From positions 1 to 64,000 of IMG/VR virus record IMGVR_UViG_3300032080_000001: DNA of 64,000 nt; one strand, written 5' to 3'. Both the position numbers and the translations under genes were made by a program. The notes under the pieces are model-generated. The model saw only the letters and a program-made list of their open reading frames with translations, had not been told where the DNA came from and did no database searches. The first letter of the stretch is position 1, and every line of letters begins with the position of its first letter. Positions 31,875 through 40,007 of this stretch are shown here, piece by piece. Source of the DNA: a virus.

Positions 31875-33911
31875 ATGGCCAACATCTCCAAGGATACCTT
31901 CAACGCCGCTAACGGCTACCAGAAGGTCATCTTCACTCAGCAGGGCGCGCTCCTCGACTTCGACTTCAACGAGGCGCAGGACATCATCCGCGAGCGCGTG
32001 CAGGCCGTCGTCAGCCAGCTGGCGGATGGCGTGTCCGTGCTCGGCTCTGCGGGTCGGGTTACCCCGGCCGTCTCCGCGCTCGCCCGTATGGTGGACGTGG
32101 CGGCGGGCGTGGCGTTCAACGGCGGCGTCGTCGTCCGCATCCCCGCGACGACCAACCTACAGGTCTTCGACAACGCCACCACGTCGGGCAGCGCGAGCAG
32201 CCTCGTGTACGTCGAGTGGTGGGACGCCGAGGTGGACTACACCGGAGACGCGAACCTCAAGCCGACTGATACGGGCCTCGGCAACGGCCACGCGCGCCTC
32301 AAGCGGACCGTCCAGGTGAAGGCCAACGTCGGCTCGACCGCGCTCCCGACCCCGGTGGCCGGGCACAACGTGTTCGCCCTGGCGACCGTTACTCACAACT
32401 TCACCACCAACGGTACGGTGGTCCTGGCCTCCGACGTGGCGCAGAGCCCCTACGGCGTCACGCCGGGAGAGCTGGCGGGTTACGGCGCCGCGCGCACGCT
32501 GCGGCTCGTCTCGAATGGCCCGGCCAACGGCGTGGCGCACGAGCGCGACACCCGCGCGACGTACACGTCGGGCAAGCTGCTGAGTCTTAAGAACGCCGGA
32601 GTGGAGAAGGCGTTCCTGGACTTCGCGGGCGCCCTCACGCTGCTCGGCGGGCTGACGGCGACCACCGGCACGTTCAGCAGCAACGTCAGTATTACCGGCA
32701 ACTTGACCATCTCCGGCACCGTGGACGGCGTGGACGTATCCGCGCACGCGCACGACGGGACGACGGTAGGCGGGCCGAAGGTTGCGCACGCTAACCTCAC
32801 CGGGTTGGCGGTCGGGGATGACCATGCGCAGTACGTGCACATCAGCACCGCGCGCACCGTCAGCGCCGTGCACACGCTCAACCCGGCCGTAGCCGGGGCG
32901 CCGTTTCTCCTGGGGGCCAACGCTCAGGGGCAGTTGGTGGTGGGGCTGAACGCAGACAAGCTGGATGGGTACGACGGGTCTCAGCTCGCCGCACTCGCGG
33001 AGGCCGAGACCGTCACCGGGTCGTGGACGTTCAATGCGAACGTGCTGGCCCCGGCGGGCGTCACCTTCGACGGGGTGGACCTGTCGGCCGTCAAGGACGG
33101 GAGCACCGGCATCGACCACGCGAAGCTGACCGGACTGACCGGGACCGACCACCACACGCAGTACGTGCACATCTCGACGGCCCGAACCATCGCGGCCGTG
33201 CACACGTTCAACCCGGCGGTTGCCGGGGCTCCCTTCCTCCTGGGCGCCAACGCGTCCGGGCAGCTGGTCACGGGGCTGAACGCCGAGAGGCTGGGCGGGC
33301 AAACGCTCGCCAACCTGGACGCGCGCTACCTGGCGCTCGCGGGAGGGACAGTCACGGGAGTGACCTCGTTCTCCGCGCAGACCAACGTGAAGGGCGACCT
33401 GTCCCTGTTCCTCACGGGGGACACGCAGGCGCGCCTCTACATTCGGTCGTCGGACGGCTCGCTCGCGTGGGGGCAGGGTGGCTCGACTACCCAGGACACG
33501 ACGCTCGCGCGCTCGGGAGCTTCCGCCCTGACGCTGACCGGGCATCTGTCGGTGACGGGTCGCCTGCGGTCGCCTGGCAACTTCTTGGACAGCGCGACGG
33601 CCAACGCTGCCATCTCGGCCACGGGCAGCATCCCGGTGGCGAACGTCGGCAAGCGGGCACTGGTGGTTCGCCTGAACGTTGACCCCGGCGCGTACAGCGG
33701 CAACTACGACGTGTACGTGTACGCGGACAACAACACCACGTCCACGTCCCTCGCGAAGTGGCAGGGGCAGACGGGCGTGCTTACGGACCCCATCCCGTGG
33801 CACTTCCGCAACGACCGGTCGGACGAGACGCTGTACGTCCAGGTGGTGAAGGCGACCACGGGGACCGCGCACACCTTCACGGTGACGCTGTCCGCCGAGC
33901 GGTTCGCGTAA
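31875..33911 (+). CDS. Long tail fiber protein with internal duplication
   Basis: The 678-residue protein has an N-terminal domain of about 200 residues (STRDTFN-like MANISKDTFNAANGYQKVIFTQQG) seen in fiber-attachment proteins. The middle is repetitive: two near-identical 50-residue units at about 316-366 and 427-477 (QYVHISTARTxxAVHTxNPAVAGAPFLLGANAxGQLV). A module LAWGQGGSTTQDTTLARSGASALTLTGHL also occurs in diverged form in the fiber at 26246. The C-terminus is a compact beta domain. It is likely a receptor-binding fiber. Confidence 0.62.
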   Translation: MANISKDTFNAANGYQKVIFTQQGALLDFDFNEAQDIIRERVQAVVSQLADGVSVLGSAGRVTPAVSALARMVDVAAGVAFNGGVVVRIPATTNLQVFDNATTSGSASSLVYVEWWDAEVDYTGDANLKPTDTGLGNGHARLKRTVQVKANVGSTALPTPVAGHNVFALATVTHNFTTNGTVVLASDVAQSPYGVTPGELAGYGAARTLRLVSNGPANGVAHERDTRATYTSGKLLSLKNAGVEKAFLDFAGALTLLGGLTATTGTFSSNVSITGNLTISGTVDGVDVSAHAHDGTTVGGPKVAHANLTGLAVGDDHAQYVHISTARTVSAVHTLNPAVAGAPFLLGANAQGQLVVGLNADKLDGYDGSQLAALAEAETVTGSWTFNANVLAPAGVTFDGVDLSAVKDGSTGIDHAKLTGLTGTDHHTQYVHISTARTIAAVHTFNPAVAGAPFLLGANASGQLVTGLNAERLGGQTLANLDARYLALAGGTVTGVTSFSAQTNVKGDLSLFLTGDTQARLYIRSSDGSLAWGQGGSTTQDTTLARSGASALTLTGHLSVTGRLRSPGNFLDSATANAAISATGSIPVANVGKRALVVRLNVDPGAYSGNYDVYVYADNNTTSTSLAKWQGQTGVLTDPIPWHFRNDRSDETLYVQVVKATTGTAHTFTVTLSAERFA

Positions 33912-33927
33912 TCTTTCGTCCCTCGCT

Positions 33928-33940
33928 ACCGGTAGAGTAA
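33928..33940 (+). promoter_or_regulatory. ACCGGTAGAGTAA promoter motif with leaderless start
   Basis: TAGAGT (33933-33938) follows ACCGG and lies only seven bases before ATG 33946, so transcription would begin at or next to the start codon. There is no Shine-Dalgarno and no good -35. Confidence 0.55.
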
Positions 33941-33945
33941 CGGTA

Positions 33946-36900
33946 ATGCCCATCGTCAGTGGTGTCATCGTCATCGGCACGCCCTGGCTCCAGAGCCGGA
34001 CACGCGGCGTCGTCATCGCGGAAGTACTGTCGCGCTTTTATCCGCGCTACGCGCCGGTGCCTCCGGCCGGGCCGCCCGTTTCACCCTCGGCGGCTACGGC
34101 GGCCGAAGAGCAGGCTATCGACCTGGCGTGGTCGAACGGGGCGGCGCTTCCGAGCGTGACGGAGATTTGGGTCTCGAACGACGGGGTGGGCGGCTGGGCG
34201 CTACTCGCCACCGTGCCGCTCGCGCAGACCACGTACAAGCACTTCACCGGCGCGTTCAACGTCACCCGGTTCTACCGGTTCCGGCACGTCAACGTGACCG
34301 ACAACTCGGCGTACACGGCGGTCGTCTCGGCCACGTCGCAGGTGGACCTGCCGGGAGGGGCGCCGTCGAGCTTGGCCGCCACGGTGCCGACGACACGTCC
34401 GGCGGGGGAGACCACGGCCACCGTGAGCTGGGCCAACAGCGACGCCACGGCGGCGACGCGGATTTATCGGCGTCCGGTCGGCGGCACGTTCGCCCTCGTG
34501 AACACCGCCGCTCCGACCGCCGCGTCGTGGCTGGACAGCGGGCTTGTCCCGAACACGGCTTACGAGTGGCAGGCCGTTCACGAGAAGAGCGGCGTACTGT
34601 CCTCGCTCTCGAACATCGCCAGCGCCACAACGCTGGTGGACGGGCCCGACGCGGACCCCACCAGCCTGGTCGCGACGGGCGGGACCGGCGTGGCGGGGCA
34701 GGGCAAGAACAACCTCACCTGGACCAACGGTGACGCGACGGCGCTGACGTACATCTACGCGGCGACGGCTTCGGGGGGCACCCTCTCACTGGTTGGCACG
34801 GTCGGGACAGGGGTATCGTCCTTCACGCACGCGGTGGGCGCGTTCGCGGCGGTGCGGTACTACAAGGTACGCCACTTCAAGAACGGCGTCTACTCGGTCA
34901 ACTACTCGAACGAGTCGAGCGCCACGTCGGGGCAAGACATCCCCGATGCCGACCCGACCGGGCTGGCCGTGGTTGTGCCCGCGCGGCCGACCGGCGAGAC
35001 GCAGCTGGTGCTGAACTGGACCAACGGCGATGCTACGGCGCAGACCCGCATCTACCGGGGCGGCGCGCTGCTCACGACGGTGGCGGCCGGGGTGGTCACG
35101 TTCACGGACACGGGGCGCACGCCCAACACGGCGTACTCGTACCAGGTTGAGCACCTCAAAAACTCCGTGGCGAGCGGGCGCACGGCGGCGGTGAGCGGCA
35201 CGACCCTCGTGGACGGCCCTGACGCGCCGCCGACCAGCCTCACGGCCGGAAACCCCGGCGCGGGCCAGGTGAACTTGACCTGGACCAACGGCGACGCGAC
35301 GGCGGCCACGGAGGTGTACCGCACCGTCAACGGGGTCGATACCCTGGTCGCTACGGTTGCGGCGGGCGTGGCGGCGTACATCGACGCGCCCGGCGGTAAC
35401 ACGGTTGTCGCCTACAAGGTGCGACACATGAAGAACGCCGTCGTCTCGGCGTACTCGAACTCGGCCAGCCTGACGACGCTCGCCGCGCCGGGAGCGCCGA
35501 CACTCTCCAGCGTCACCGCGCAGCCGGGGCAGTTCACGCTCGCGTGGACGAACAGCGACCCGGCGGCCACCCCGGTGGTCTTCCGCTCTGCGGACGGCAG
35601 CACGTTCACCGAAGTGGCCGCCCTCGCGGCGGCGACGGCGGGGTACACCGACAACGGCGCCTACGCCGAGCTGACGGTGCGCTACTTCAAGGTGGCCGCG
35701 CGTAAGAACGGCTTCGACGTGTTCTCGGGCACCTTGAGCGCGACGACCCCGGACATCCCCAACGCTCCGCCGACTGCGCTGGCCGGGGCGAACAACGGGG
35801 CGGGCAACGTCACGCTCACCTGGACCAACGGCGACGCGACGGCGGCCACGGAGGTGCTGCGGGCGGGCACCGTCATCGCGACGGTGGCGCCGGGGACGGC
35901 GGTGTACGCGTACAACCAGGGCGCGAACGCCACCTACAGCTACACCGTGCGGCACGCGAAGAACGGGTACACCTCGGCGCAGTCGAACGCGGCCAGCATC
36001 ACGACGGGTAAGCAGCCCGCCGGGGCGCCGACGCTGACGGGCGTGACCGGGGGTGACGGGCGCTTCGACCTCGCCTGGACGAATGCGGACGTGTACTCGC
36101 AGGTCGAAGTGTACGGCGCATTCAATAGCGGGTCTTACTCGCTCTTGACGACGCTGGCTGCGGGCACGGCGAGTTACGCGCTCACCGGGCGGCCGAAGGA
36201 CCAGCAGGGGCAGTTCTACCTGCGGCACAAGAACGACGGGTACGCTTCCGCGAACTCGGCGTCCTTGACGGCCTACACGAACAACCCGCCGGTGGCCGCG
36301 TCCGGCCTCGTCGTGCAGAACGTGGCGTGGAACTACGGCGAAGCCCGGTGGACGGTAAACGACACCGGAGCCGACACCAGCATGGGGCTGTACTACCGCG
36401 TGCAGGGTGCGGGTCCGTGGTCGGCGGTGGCTTCGTGGGGTCTCGACAGCGCGGCCGTGGGCTCCGTGTTCAACGTGGCGCTCCCGGCACTCATGCCGCA
36501 GACCACTTACGAGGTGCTGGTTGAGCTGTACCGGCGAGACCGGGGCGGGCGGGACTGGTGGGTGGATTCGTCGGTCGTGGCGTTCACGACGCCCCAGCTT
36601 CCCGTGCCGTCCACGGTGTCGTCGTCGTACCTCGGGGCGGACAATAACGCGCGGGGAGGCGACTACGCGTTTTCCTGGACGCGGGGCGCGACAGGCGTCG
36701 TCACGGAGTGGGCCCTCACGCGCCCTTCGGACGGCGCGTGGCTCGCCAACGGCGAGTGGCCGCTCGACGCCACCGGCGGGGAGGCCGACGCGAACATCGG
36801 GCCCAACACGGCCATCACCGCGTGGGTTCGGCACCGCAAGGCATGGGGCGGCACGACGGTGTACTCGGCGTGGTTGTCGGTGTTCTCCGGCACTACGCCC

Positions 36901-37863
36901 GGCGACAACCTGAGTGGCGTGAGCGCGGGCGGCGGCACGGTCAACAACGTGCGGTTCCTGCGGAACAACGCGACGACCCTGTGGTTCCTGTGGGACGAGG
37001 CAGGCAACTCTCAGCCCGACAACAACGCCTACGACTGGGAGATTTACTACCCGAGCGGGGCGCTGCACTCCTCCGGGTACGAGGGGCGGACGGGCGCGAC
37101 GTGGTTCCACTTCGCCAGCGAGACGCAGACCGGTGTGTGGATGGGACGCGTCCGGTGGCGGGTGAACGGGTACGTCGGGCCGTGGCAGTCGGCCACGTTC
37201 AACAACGGCACGCCGGTGCCGACCCTACAGGTGTTCGATGTGTCCGCCTGTATGGGGGATGTGCCGCAGTACATGGCCCGCATCGTGTGGACGGCCACCG
37301 ACGTGGAGACGGAGGTGCAGCTCTACAACACGAGCACTGGCGCGTGGGGCACGCTGTACCCGCCGGAGCCCAAGGGCGCGAACGGGCTGTACCACGTCGG
37401 CGTCACGGAAGAGCCCACGCACATCCTCGCGGGGCCGGGCACCGTGACCTACCGCGCACGGCACCTTAAGAACGGGTCTTACTCGGCCTGGTCTGCGAGC
37501 GCCAGCGCGACTATCGGTACGCTGAACTGCAACGTTCCGCCGAGCGCTCCGCCCAGCGGGCTGACGGCGACGAACACCTCGGTGTGTTCGGGGACGACCC
37601 CGGTCTACCGGGCGGTGCTGAACTGGACCAACGGGGATACGACGGCGCAGACGCGGGTCTATCGAGGGTCCACGCTTGTCACCACGGCAGTGGCGGGCGG
37701 GGCGACGTACACGGTTAACAATGCGCCGACCGGCACCTACACCTACACCGTCCGGCACTACAAGAACGGCGTGGAGTCCACCGGGTCGAGCTACACACTG
37801 ACGGTAGGGGCGATGGACTGCTCCTCCACCGGCGGAGGTGGCGGGAGTTCGCAGTTCCAGTAA
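33946..37863 (+). CDS. Giant fibronectin-III-like repeat protein (adhesin/fiber)
   Basis: This 1305-residue protein is built of about 12-13 FN3-like units of 80-90 residues. Each unit carries a variant of LTWTNGDATAxTxIYR, seen for example in LNWTNGDATAQTRIYR, LTWTNGDATAATEVYR and LAWTNSDPAATPVVFR. Two units hold a 39-base identical stretch 540 bases apart (35278-35316 and 35818-35856), a sign of recent duplication. Phage FN3 proteins usually attach to the tail or capsid surface and bind carbohydrate. No signal peptide or anchor is seen. The C-terminus ends in Gly/Ser. It may be a giant side fiber or an antenna-type virion protein. Confidence 0.72.
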   Translation: MPIVSGVIVIGTPWLQSRTRGVVIAEVLSRFYPRYAPVPPAGPPVSPSAATAAEEQAIDLAWSNGAALPSVTEIWVSNDGVGGWALLATVPLAQTTYKHFTGAFNVTRFYRFRHVNVTDNSAYTAVVSATSQVDLPGGAPSSLAATVPTTRPAGETTATVSWANSDATAATRIYRRPVGGTFALVNTAAPTAASWLDSGLVPNTAYEWQAVHEKSGVLSSLSNIASATTLVDGPDADPTSLVATGGTGVAGQGKNNLTWTNGDATALTYIYAATASGGTLSLVGTVGTGVSSFTHAVGAFAAVRYYKVRHFKNGVYSVNYSNESSATSGQDIPDADPTGLAVVVPARPTGETQLVLNWTNGDATAQTRIYRGGALLTTVAAGVVTFTDTGRTPNTAYSYQVEHLKNSVASGRTAAVSGTTLVDGPDAPPTSLTAGNPGAGQVNLTWTNGDATAATEVYRTVNGVDTLVATVAAGVAAYIDAPGGNTVVAYKVRHMKNAVVSAYSNSASLTTLAAPGAPTLSSVTAQPGQFTLAWTNSDPAATPVVFRSADGSTFTEVAALAAATAGYTDNGAYAELTVRYFKVAARKNGFDVFSGTLSATTPDIPNAPPTALAGANNGAGNVTLTWTNGDATAATEVLRAGTVIATVAPGTAVYAYNQGANATYSYTVRHAKNGYTSAQSNAASITTGKQPAGAPTLTGVTGGDGRFDLAWTNADVYSQVEVYGAFNSGSYSLLTTLAAGTASYALTGRPKDQQGQFYLRHKNDGYASANSASLTAYTNNPPVAASGLVVQNVAWNYGEARWTVNDTGADTSMGLYYRVQGAGPWSAVASWGLDSAAVGSVFNVALPALMPQTTYEVLVELYRRDRGGRDWWVDSSVVAFTTPQLPVPSTVSSSYLGADNNARGGDYAFSWTRGATGVVTEWALTRPSDGAWLANGEWPLDATGGEADANIGPNTAITAWVRHRKAWGGTTVYSAWLSVFSGTTPGDNLSGVSAGGGTVNNVRFLRNNATTLWFLWDEAGNSQPDNNAYDWEIYYPSGALHSSGYEGRTGATWFHFASETQTGVWMGRVRWRVNGYVGPWQSATFNNGTPVPTLQVFDVSACMGDVPQYMARIVWTATDVETEVQLYNTSTGAWGTLYPPEPKGANGLYHVGVTEEPTHILAGPGTVTYRARHLKNGSYSAWSASASATIGTLNCNVPPSAPPSGLTATNTSVCSGTTPVYRAVLNWTNGDTTAQTRVYRGSTLVTTAVAGGATYTVNNAPTGTYTYTVRHYKNGVESTGSSYTLTVGAMDCSSTGGGGGSSQFQ
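35278..35316 (+). repeat. 39-bp exact repeat inside the FN3 gene (copy 1)
   Basis: This stretch is identical to 35818-35856, exactly 540 bp away, and encodes the conserved WTNGDATAATEV core of two FN3 units. Nucleotide identity across this length, not only protein identity, points to recent unit duplication or gene conversion. Confidence 0.8.
35818..35856 (+). repeat. 39-bp exact repeat inside the FN3 gene (copy 2)
   Basis: Partner of 35278-35316; see that entry. Homologous recombination between the copies would remove two whole units in frame, since 540 is divisible by three. Confidence 0.8.
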
Positions 37864-37873
37864 GCAGCACCGT

Positions 37874-37904
37874 GCGCCGCCCGACATCAGGGCGGCGCCC
37901 TTCT
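37874..37904 (+). terminator. Hairpin after the FN3 gene
   Basis: GCGCCGCCC (37874-37882) pairs with GGGCGGCGC (37890-37898) across a seven-base loop and is followed by CCTTCTTC. It separates the fiber genes from the lysis genes. Confidence 0.75.
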
Positions 37905-37921
37905 TCATCACCAGCTACAGG

Positions 37922-37927
37922 TAAGTT
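37922..37927 (+). promoter_or_regulatory. TAAGTT -10 box with leaderless start
   Basis: ACAGG precedes TAAGTT, and ATG 37934 lies six bases after the box inside ACCGGTATG. The -35 region is poor (CTTCTT). As at 33946, the transcript would begin at or next to the start codon. Confidence 0.5.
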
Positions 37928-37933
37928 ACCGGT

Positions 37934-38518
37934 ATGCAGGATATTACGGCACTCAAGGCACTCATTCCGGCCCTGGCGGGCCTTCCGGCGCGCCCGAAGC
38001 GCGTCGTGCTTCACTGGACGGGCGGCGGTCCCACGGCCAACGACATCGACAAGGCGCACTACCACTTCATCGTCAACCGCGATGGCACGGTGGTGCGGGG
38101 AGCGCACACGGTCGCGCAGAACATGAAGCAGTTGTCCGCGCGCGACAGCTACGCCGGGCACACCGGCGGCTTCAACAGCTTCTCCATCGGCGTCTCGTTC
38201 GCGGGGATGGCGGACTCGGGGCCGGTGACGGCGAAGCACCCGAAGGGGGTGTTCGGGCCGTACCCACTGACCGAGGCGCAGGTGCGGGCGGGCCTCATCT
38301 TCGTGGCGCTACTCTGCAAGACCTACGGGCTCGACCCGAAGAACGTGAACCATGTCTTCACCCACTACGAGGCGTGGACGGTGCACAAGGTCAAGGGGCA
38401 GATGAACGACCAGAAGTTCGACATCACCATGCTCCAGTTCATGCCGTCGCTGGGCAAGGACCAGGTCGGGCCCTGGCTGCGGGAGAACGCCGCGCTGCAC
38501 CTCAAAGAGCTTGCGTAG
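37934..38518 (+). CDS. N-acetylmuramoyl-L-alanine amidase (endolysin)
   Basis: The 194-residue protein is a type-2 amidase that cleaves the bond between muramic acid and the peptide in peptidoglycan to lyse the host. Zinc ligands are H27 (VVLHWTGG), H144 (FTHYEAW) and D163 (QKFDI), with the fold strands HYHFIVNRDGTVVRG and AGHTGGFNSFSIGVSF between. There is no signal peptide, so it would need the holin encoded next to reach the wall. It is the minimum length of the domain, with no extra wall-binding domain. Confidence 0.88.
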   Translation: MQDITALKALIPALAGLPARPKRVVLHWTGGGPTANDIDKAHYHFIVNRDGTVVRGAHTVAQNMKQLSARDSYAGHTGGFNSFSIGVSFAGMADSGPVTAKHPKGVFGPYPLTEAQVRAGLIFVALLCKTYGLDPKNVNHVFTHYEAWTVHKVKGQMNDQKFDITMLQFMPSLGKDQVGPWLRENAALHLKELA

Positions 38519-38521
38519 GGC

Positions 38522-38550
38522 TTGCGCTACCGGTAGTATACCGGTAGATT
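38522..38550 (+). promoter_or_regulatory. Promoter TTGCGC-17-TAGATT with tandem ACCGGTA motifs
   Basis: TTGCGC (38522-38527) and TAGATT (38545-38550) have a 17-base spacer; ACCGGTAGTATAC (38529-38541) and ACCGGTAGATTTG (38540-38552) are tandem motifs within it. It would drive the holin gene. Confidence 0.65.
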
Positions 38551-38566
38551 TGAGGCGCTTTCTGTA

Positions 38567-39178
38567 GTGCGACCCCGGCCGGTGCGGGGGTCAGACGGCT
38601 CCGTGCTTTCTACCCCCGACTCGGCTAACTTTTCAATGCTGTCGTTTCCTTTCTTCAAGCTCGGCTACTTCACGGACAACGTTCCGGCGAAGGCCAGTCT
38701 GGCAACCGGCGCTGTCTTCATCGAGCGCCTGTGTGCCTATTCTCCTGATGCGTGCGCCTTCCTCGGTGGCATCCACCAGTCCGTCAAGGCGCTCCTGCTG
38801 CTGATGGCCCTCGACCTGCTGACGGGGGTCATGGCCGCCCGTGCGGAGGGGCAGCGCATCCAGAGCCGCCGATTCGGCCTGGGCGCCCAGCGTAAGTTCG
38901 GGATGCTGCTGGTGATTTACGCGGCCCACCTGCTTGACGGCGTGTTCGGCACGGGGAGTGCCATTTTCGTCGGGGCGACGTGGTGGTACATCGCGACCGA
39001 GACCATCTCGTTCTACGAGAACGCGGACCGCATGGGCGTGCCGATGCCGCCGGGGTTGAAGCGGCTGATGGAGACCGTGCTCCAGAAGGCGAATGACACG
39101 CTCGGGGCGCTGACGCCTACCTCGGCCAAGCCTGCGTCTGAGGTGGTGAGACCGGCGGAGAACGCGCCGGACGCGTAA
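38567..39178 (+). CDS. Phage holin (holin-4 type)
   Basis: The up to 203-residue protein has the phage holin-4 pattern: a membrane helix KALLLLMALDLLTGVMAA, a basic loop EGQRIQSRRFGLGAQRK, a second hydrophobic helix FGMLLVIYAAHLLDGVFG and a third around ATWWYIATETISFYENADRMGVPMP. Holins of this type form the inner membrane hole that releases endolysin. GTG 38567, GTG 38603 and ATG 38636 are all in frame; the first has GAGG 11 bases upstream and is used here, but ATG 38636 would give a shorter N-terminus of usual type. The C-terminal tail is soluble and acidic. Confidence 0.75.
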   Translation: MRPRPVRGSDGSVLSTPDSANFSMLSFPFFKLGYFTDNVPAKASLATGAVFIERLCAYSPDACAFLGGIHQSVKALLLLMALDLLTGVMAARAEGQRIQSRRFGLGAQRKFGMLLVIYAAHLLDGVFGTGSAIFVGATWWYIATETISFYENADRMGVPMPPGLKRLMETVLQKANDTLGALTPTSAKPASEVVRPAENAPDA

Positions 39179-39204
39179 GAGCCGCGTGACTTTAGTATGC
39201 AAGA

Positions 39205-39230
39205 CCCCGCCTTCACCGGCGGGGTTTTCT
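39205..39230 (+). terminator. Rho-independent terminator after the holin
   Basis: CCCCGCC (39205-39211) pairs with GGCGGGG (39218-39224) around a six-base loop and is followed by TTTTCTTGTT. It closes the lysis operon. Confidence 0.8.
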
Positions 39231-39249
39231 TGTTAGTAAGAACGGCCGC

Positions 39250-39293
39250 ACCGGTAAACTACCCTTGACAAAGCGGTGTGACCCTATTAGCTT
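39250..39293 (+). promoter_or_regulatory. Promoter TTGACA-17-TAGCTT preceded by ACCGGTAAACTAC
   Basis: TTGACA (39265-39270) and TAGCTT (39288-39293) have a 17-base spacer ending in TGACCCTAT. The ACCGGTAAACTAC motif (39250-39262) lies immediately upstream. The two promoter classes are back to back, marking the switch from the structural to the replication module. Confidence 0.7.
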
Positions 39294-39340
39294 ACTCTCA
39301 CGTTGAAGGTACGGGCACTTACGACTGGTGGAGGACGCAC

Positions 39341-39532
39341 ATGAACGCACGGCACTTGGGCATCGCCCTTACTTTCGGTCACATTGCCGCCGACGTAGCG
39401 ATGGGTGGCGGGCACCTGGTGGTGGACGCGGCCCTCTGGCTGGCGCTTGCCCTCGGGTTCGGGAAGGTCGTGAGCACGTGGTGGGCGCGGCGCCACACCG
39501 CCGGGGCGTGCTGTGTTCACGGGCAGCACTGA
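39341..39532 (+). CDS. Small membrane protein
   Basis: The 63-residue product has two hydrophobic stretches: a short N-terminal one (about 7-22, Gly/Ala/His-containing) and a stronger one at about 27-45 (VVDAALWLALALGFGKVV), then a basic C-terminus with two adjacent cysteines. ATG 39341 is preceded by GGAGG at 39330-39334. The long frame upstream falls within the promoter. It is the first gene of the module after the holin. Function unknown; it may be an early host-interaction or second lysis-linked membrane protein. Confidence 0.6.
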   Translation: MNARHLGIALTFGHIAADVAMGGGHLVVDAALWLALALGFGKVVSTWWARRHTAGACCVHGQH

Positions 39533-39553
39533 GCGCTTCCGTACCGATACGGC

Positions 39554-39582
39554 TTGCTTTTCTGGTAGGGTACTGTTAGCCT
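39554..39582 (+). promoter_or_regulatory. Weak promoter-like TTGCTT-17-TAGCCT
   Basis: TTGCTT (39554-39559) and TAGCCT (39577-39582) are 17 bases apart, with CTGGTAGGGTAC between them, a diverged ACCGG-type motif. The next gene is 130 bases downstream, so the leader is long. Confidence 0.35.
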
Positions 39583-39662
39583 GTATGTAACGTACTCCGA
39601 ACATCCGGGCAATCTGCCGCTGTACCACGGTCTAAGATGTGCACTGTCAAGCTGATGGCACC

Positions 39663-39683
39663 GTAGCTGTACAACACAGCTAC
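39663..39683 (+). promoter_or_regulatory. Leader hairpin before the ribbon-helix-helix gene
   Basis: GTAGCTGT (39663-39670) pairs with ACAGCTAC (39676-39683) across a five-base loop, 30 bases before the ATG. It could be an operator for the following regulator or an mRNA stem. It is a perfect inverted repeat, so DNA or RNA recognition is possible. Confidence 0.4.
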
Positions 39684-39712
39684 ACGACGCGCAACGAACG
39701 ACGGAGGACACG

Positions 39713-39955
39713 ATGGCTCGCACAAACCTTGACGCAACTTCGGTTTACCACAACGCCGCGCAGGGCGAGGCGCTCAAGAAGGCGGCGGCGCTGGAGAACC
39801 GGAGCGTATCGAACTTCCTGCTGAACCTCGGCATCCAGAAGGCCGCCGAGATGGGCATTCCGGTCTTCAACGTGAGCGCGGTGGAGGAGCCGGAGACCCG
39901 GCCGCGCAAGCTGGCGGTCGGTGGCGGGGGCAAGAATCGGCGGTCTCGGCGTTAA
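39713..39955 (+). CDS. Ribbon-helix-helix-like DNA-binding protein
   Basis: The 80-residue product has the ribbon-helix-helix size and pattern: a strand (TNLDATSVYHNAAQGEAL region), then helix KKAAALENRSVSNFLLNLGIQKAAEMG with the usual S-V-S-N-F helix pair, and a basic tail KNRRSRR. RHH proteins are dimeric repressors or regulators of inverted repeats. GGAGGACACG precedes the ATG. The leader holds a perfect inverted repeat. It could regulate the replication module or bind one of the palindrome families in this genome. Confidence 0.6.
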   Translation: MARTNLDATSVYHNAAQGEALKKAAALENRSVSNFLLNLGIQKAAEMGIPVFNVSAVEEPETRPRKLAVGGGGKNRRSRR

Positions 39956-40007
39956 TCCGCTGCGGCGACCGCCGCGCACCTGATGGACTCTGACGGGAGA
40001 GGCACCT

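Noticed and set aside
34786-37110. 774-codon minus-strand frame opposite the fibronectin-III-like gene
   Set aside because: The plus-strand product has clear repeated units, while the minus strand is an artefact of GC bias. No minus-strand gene is supported anywhere in the window.
39665-39683. Terminator at the GTAGCTGT/ACAGCTAC hairpin
   Set aside because: It lies in the leader shortly before a gene with a strong ribosome-binding site and lacks a T-run, so it fits an operator or leader stem better than a terminator.
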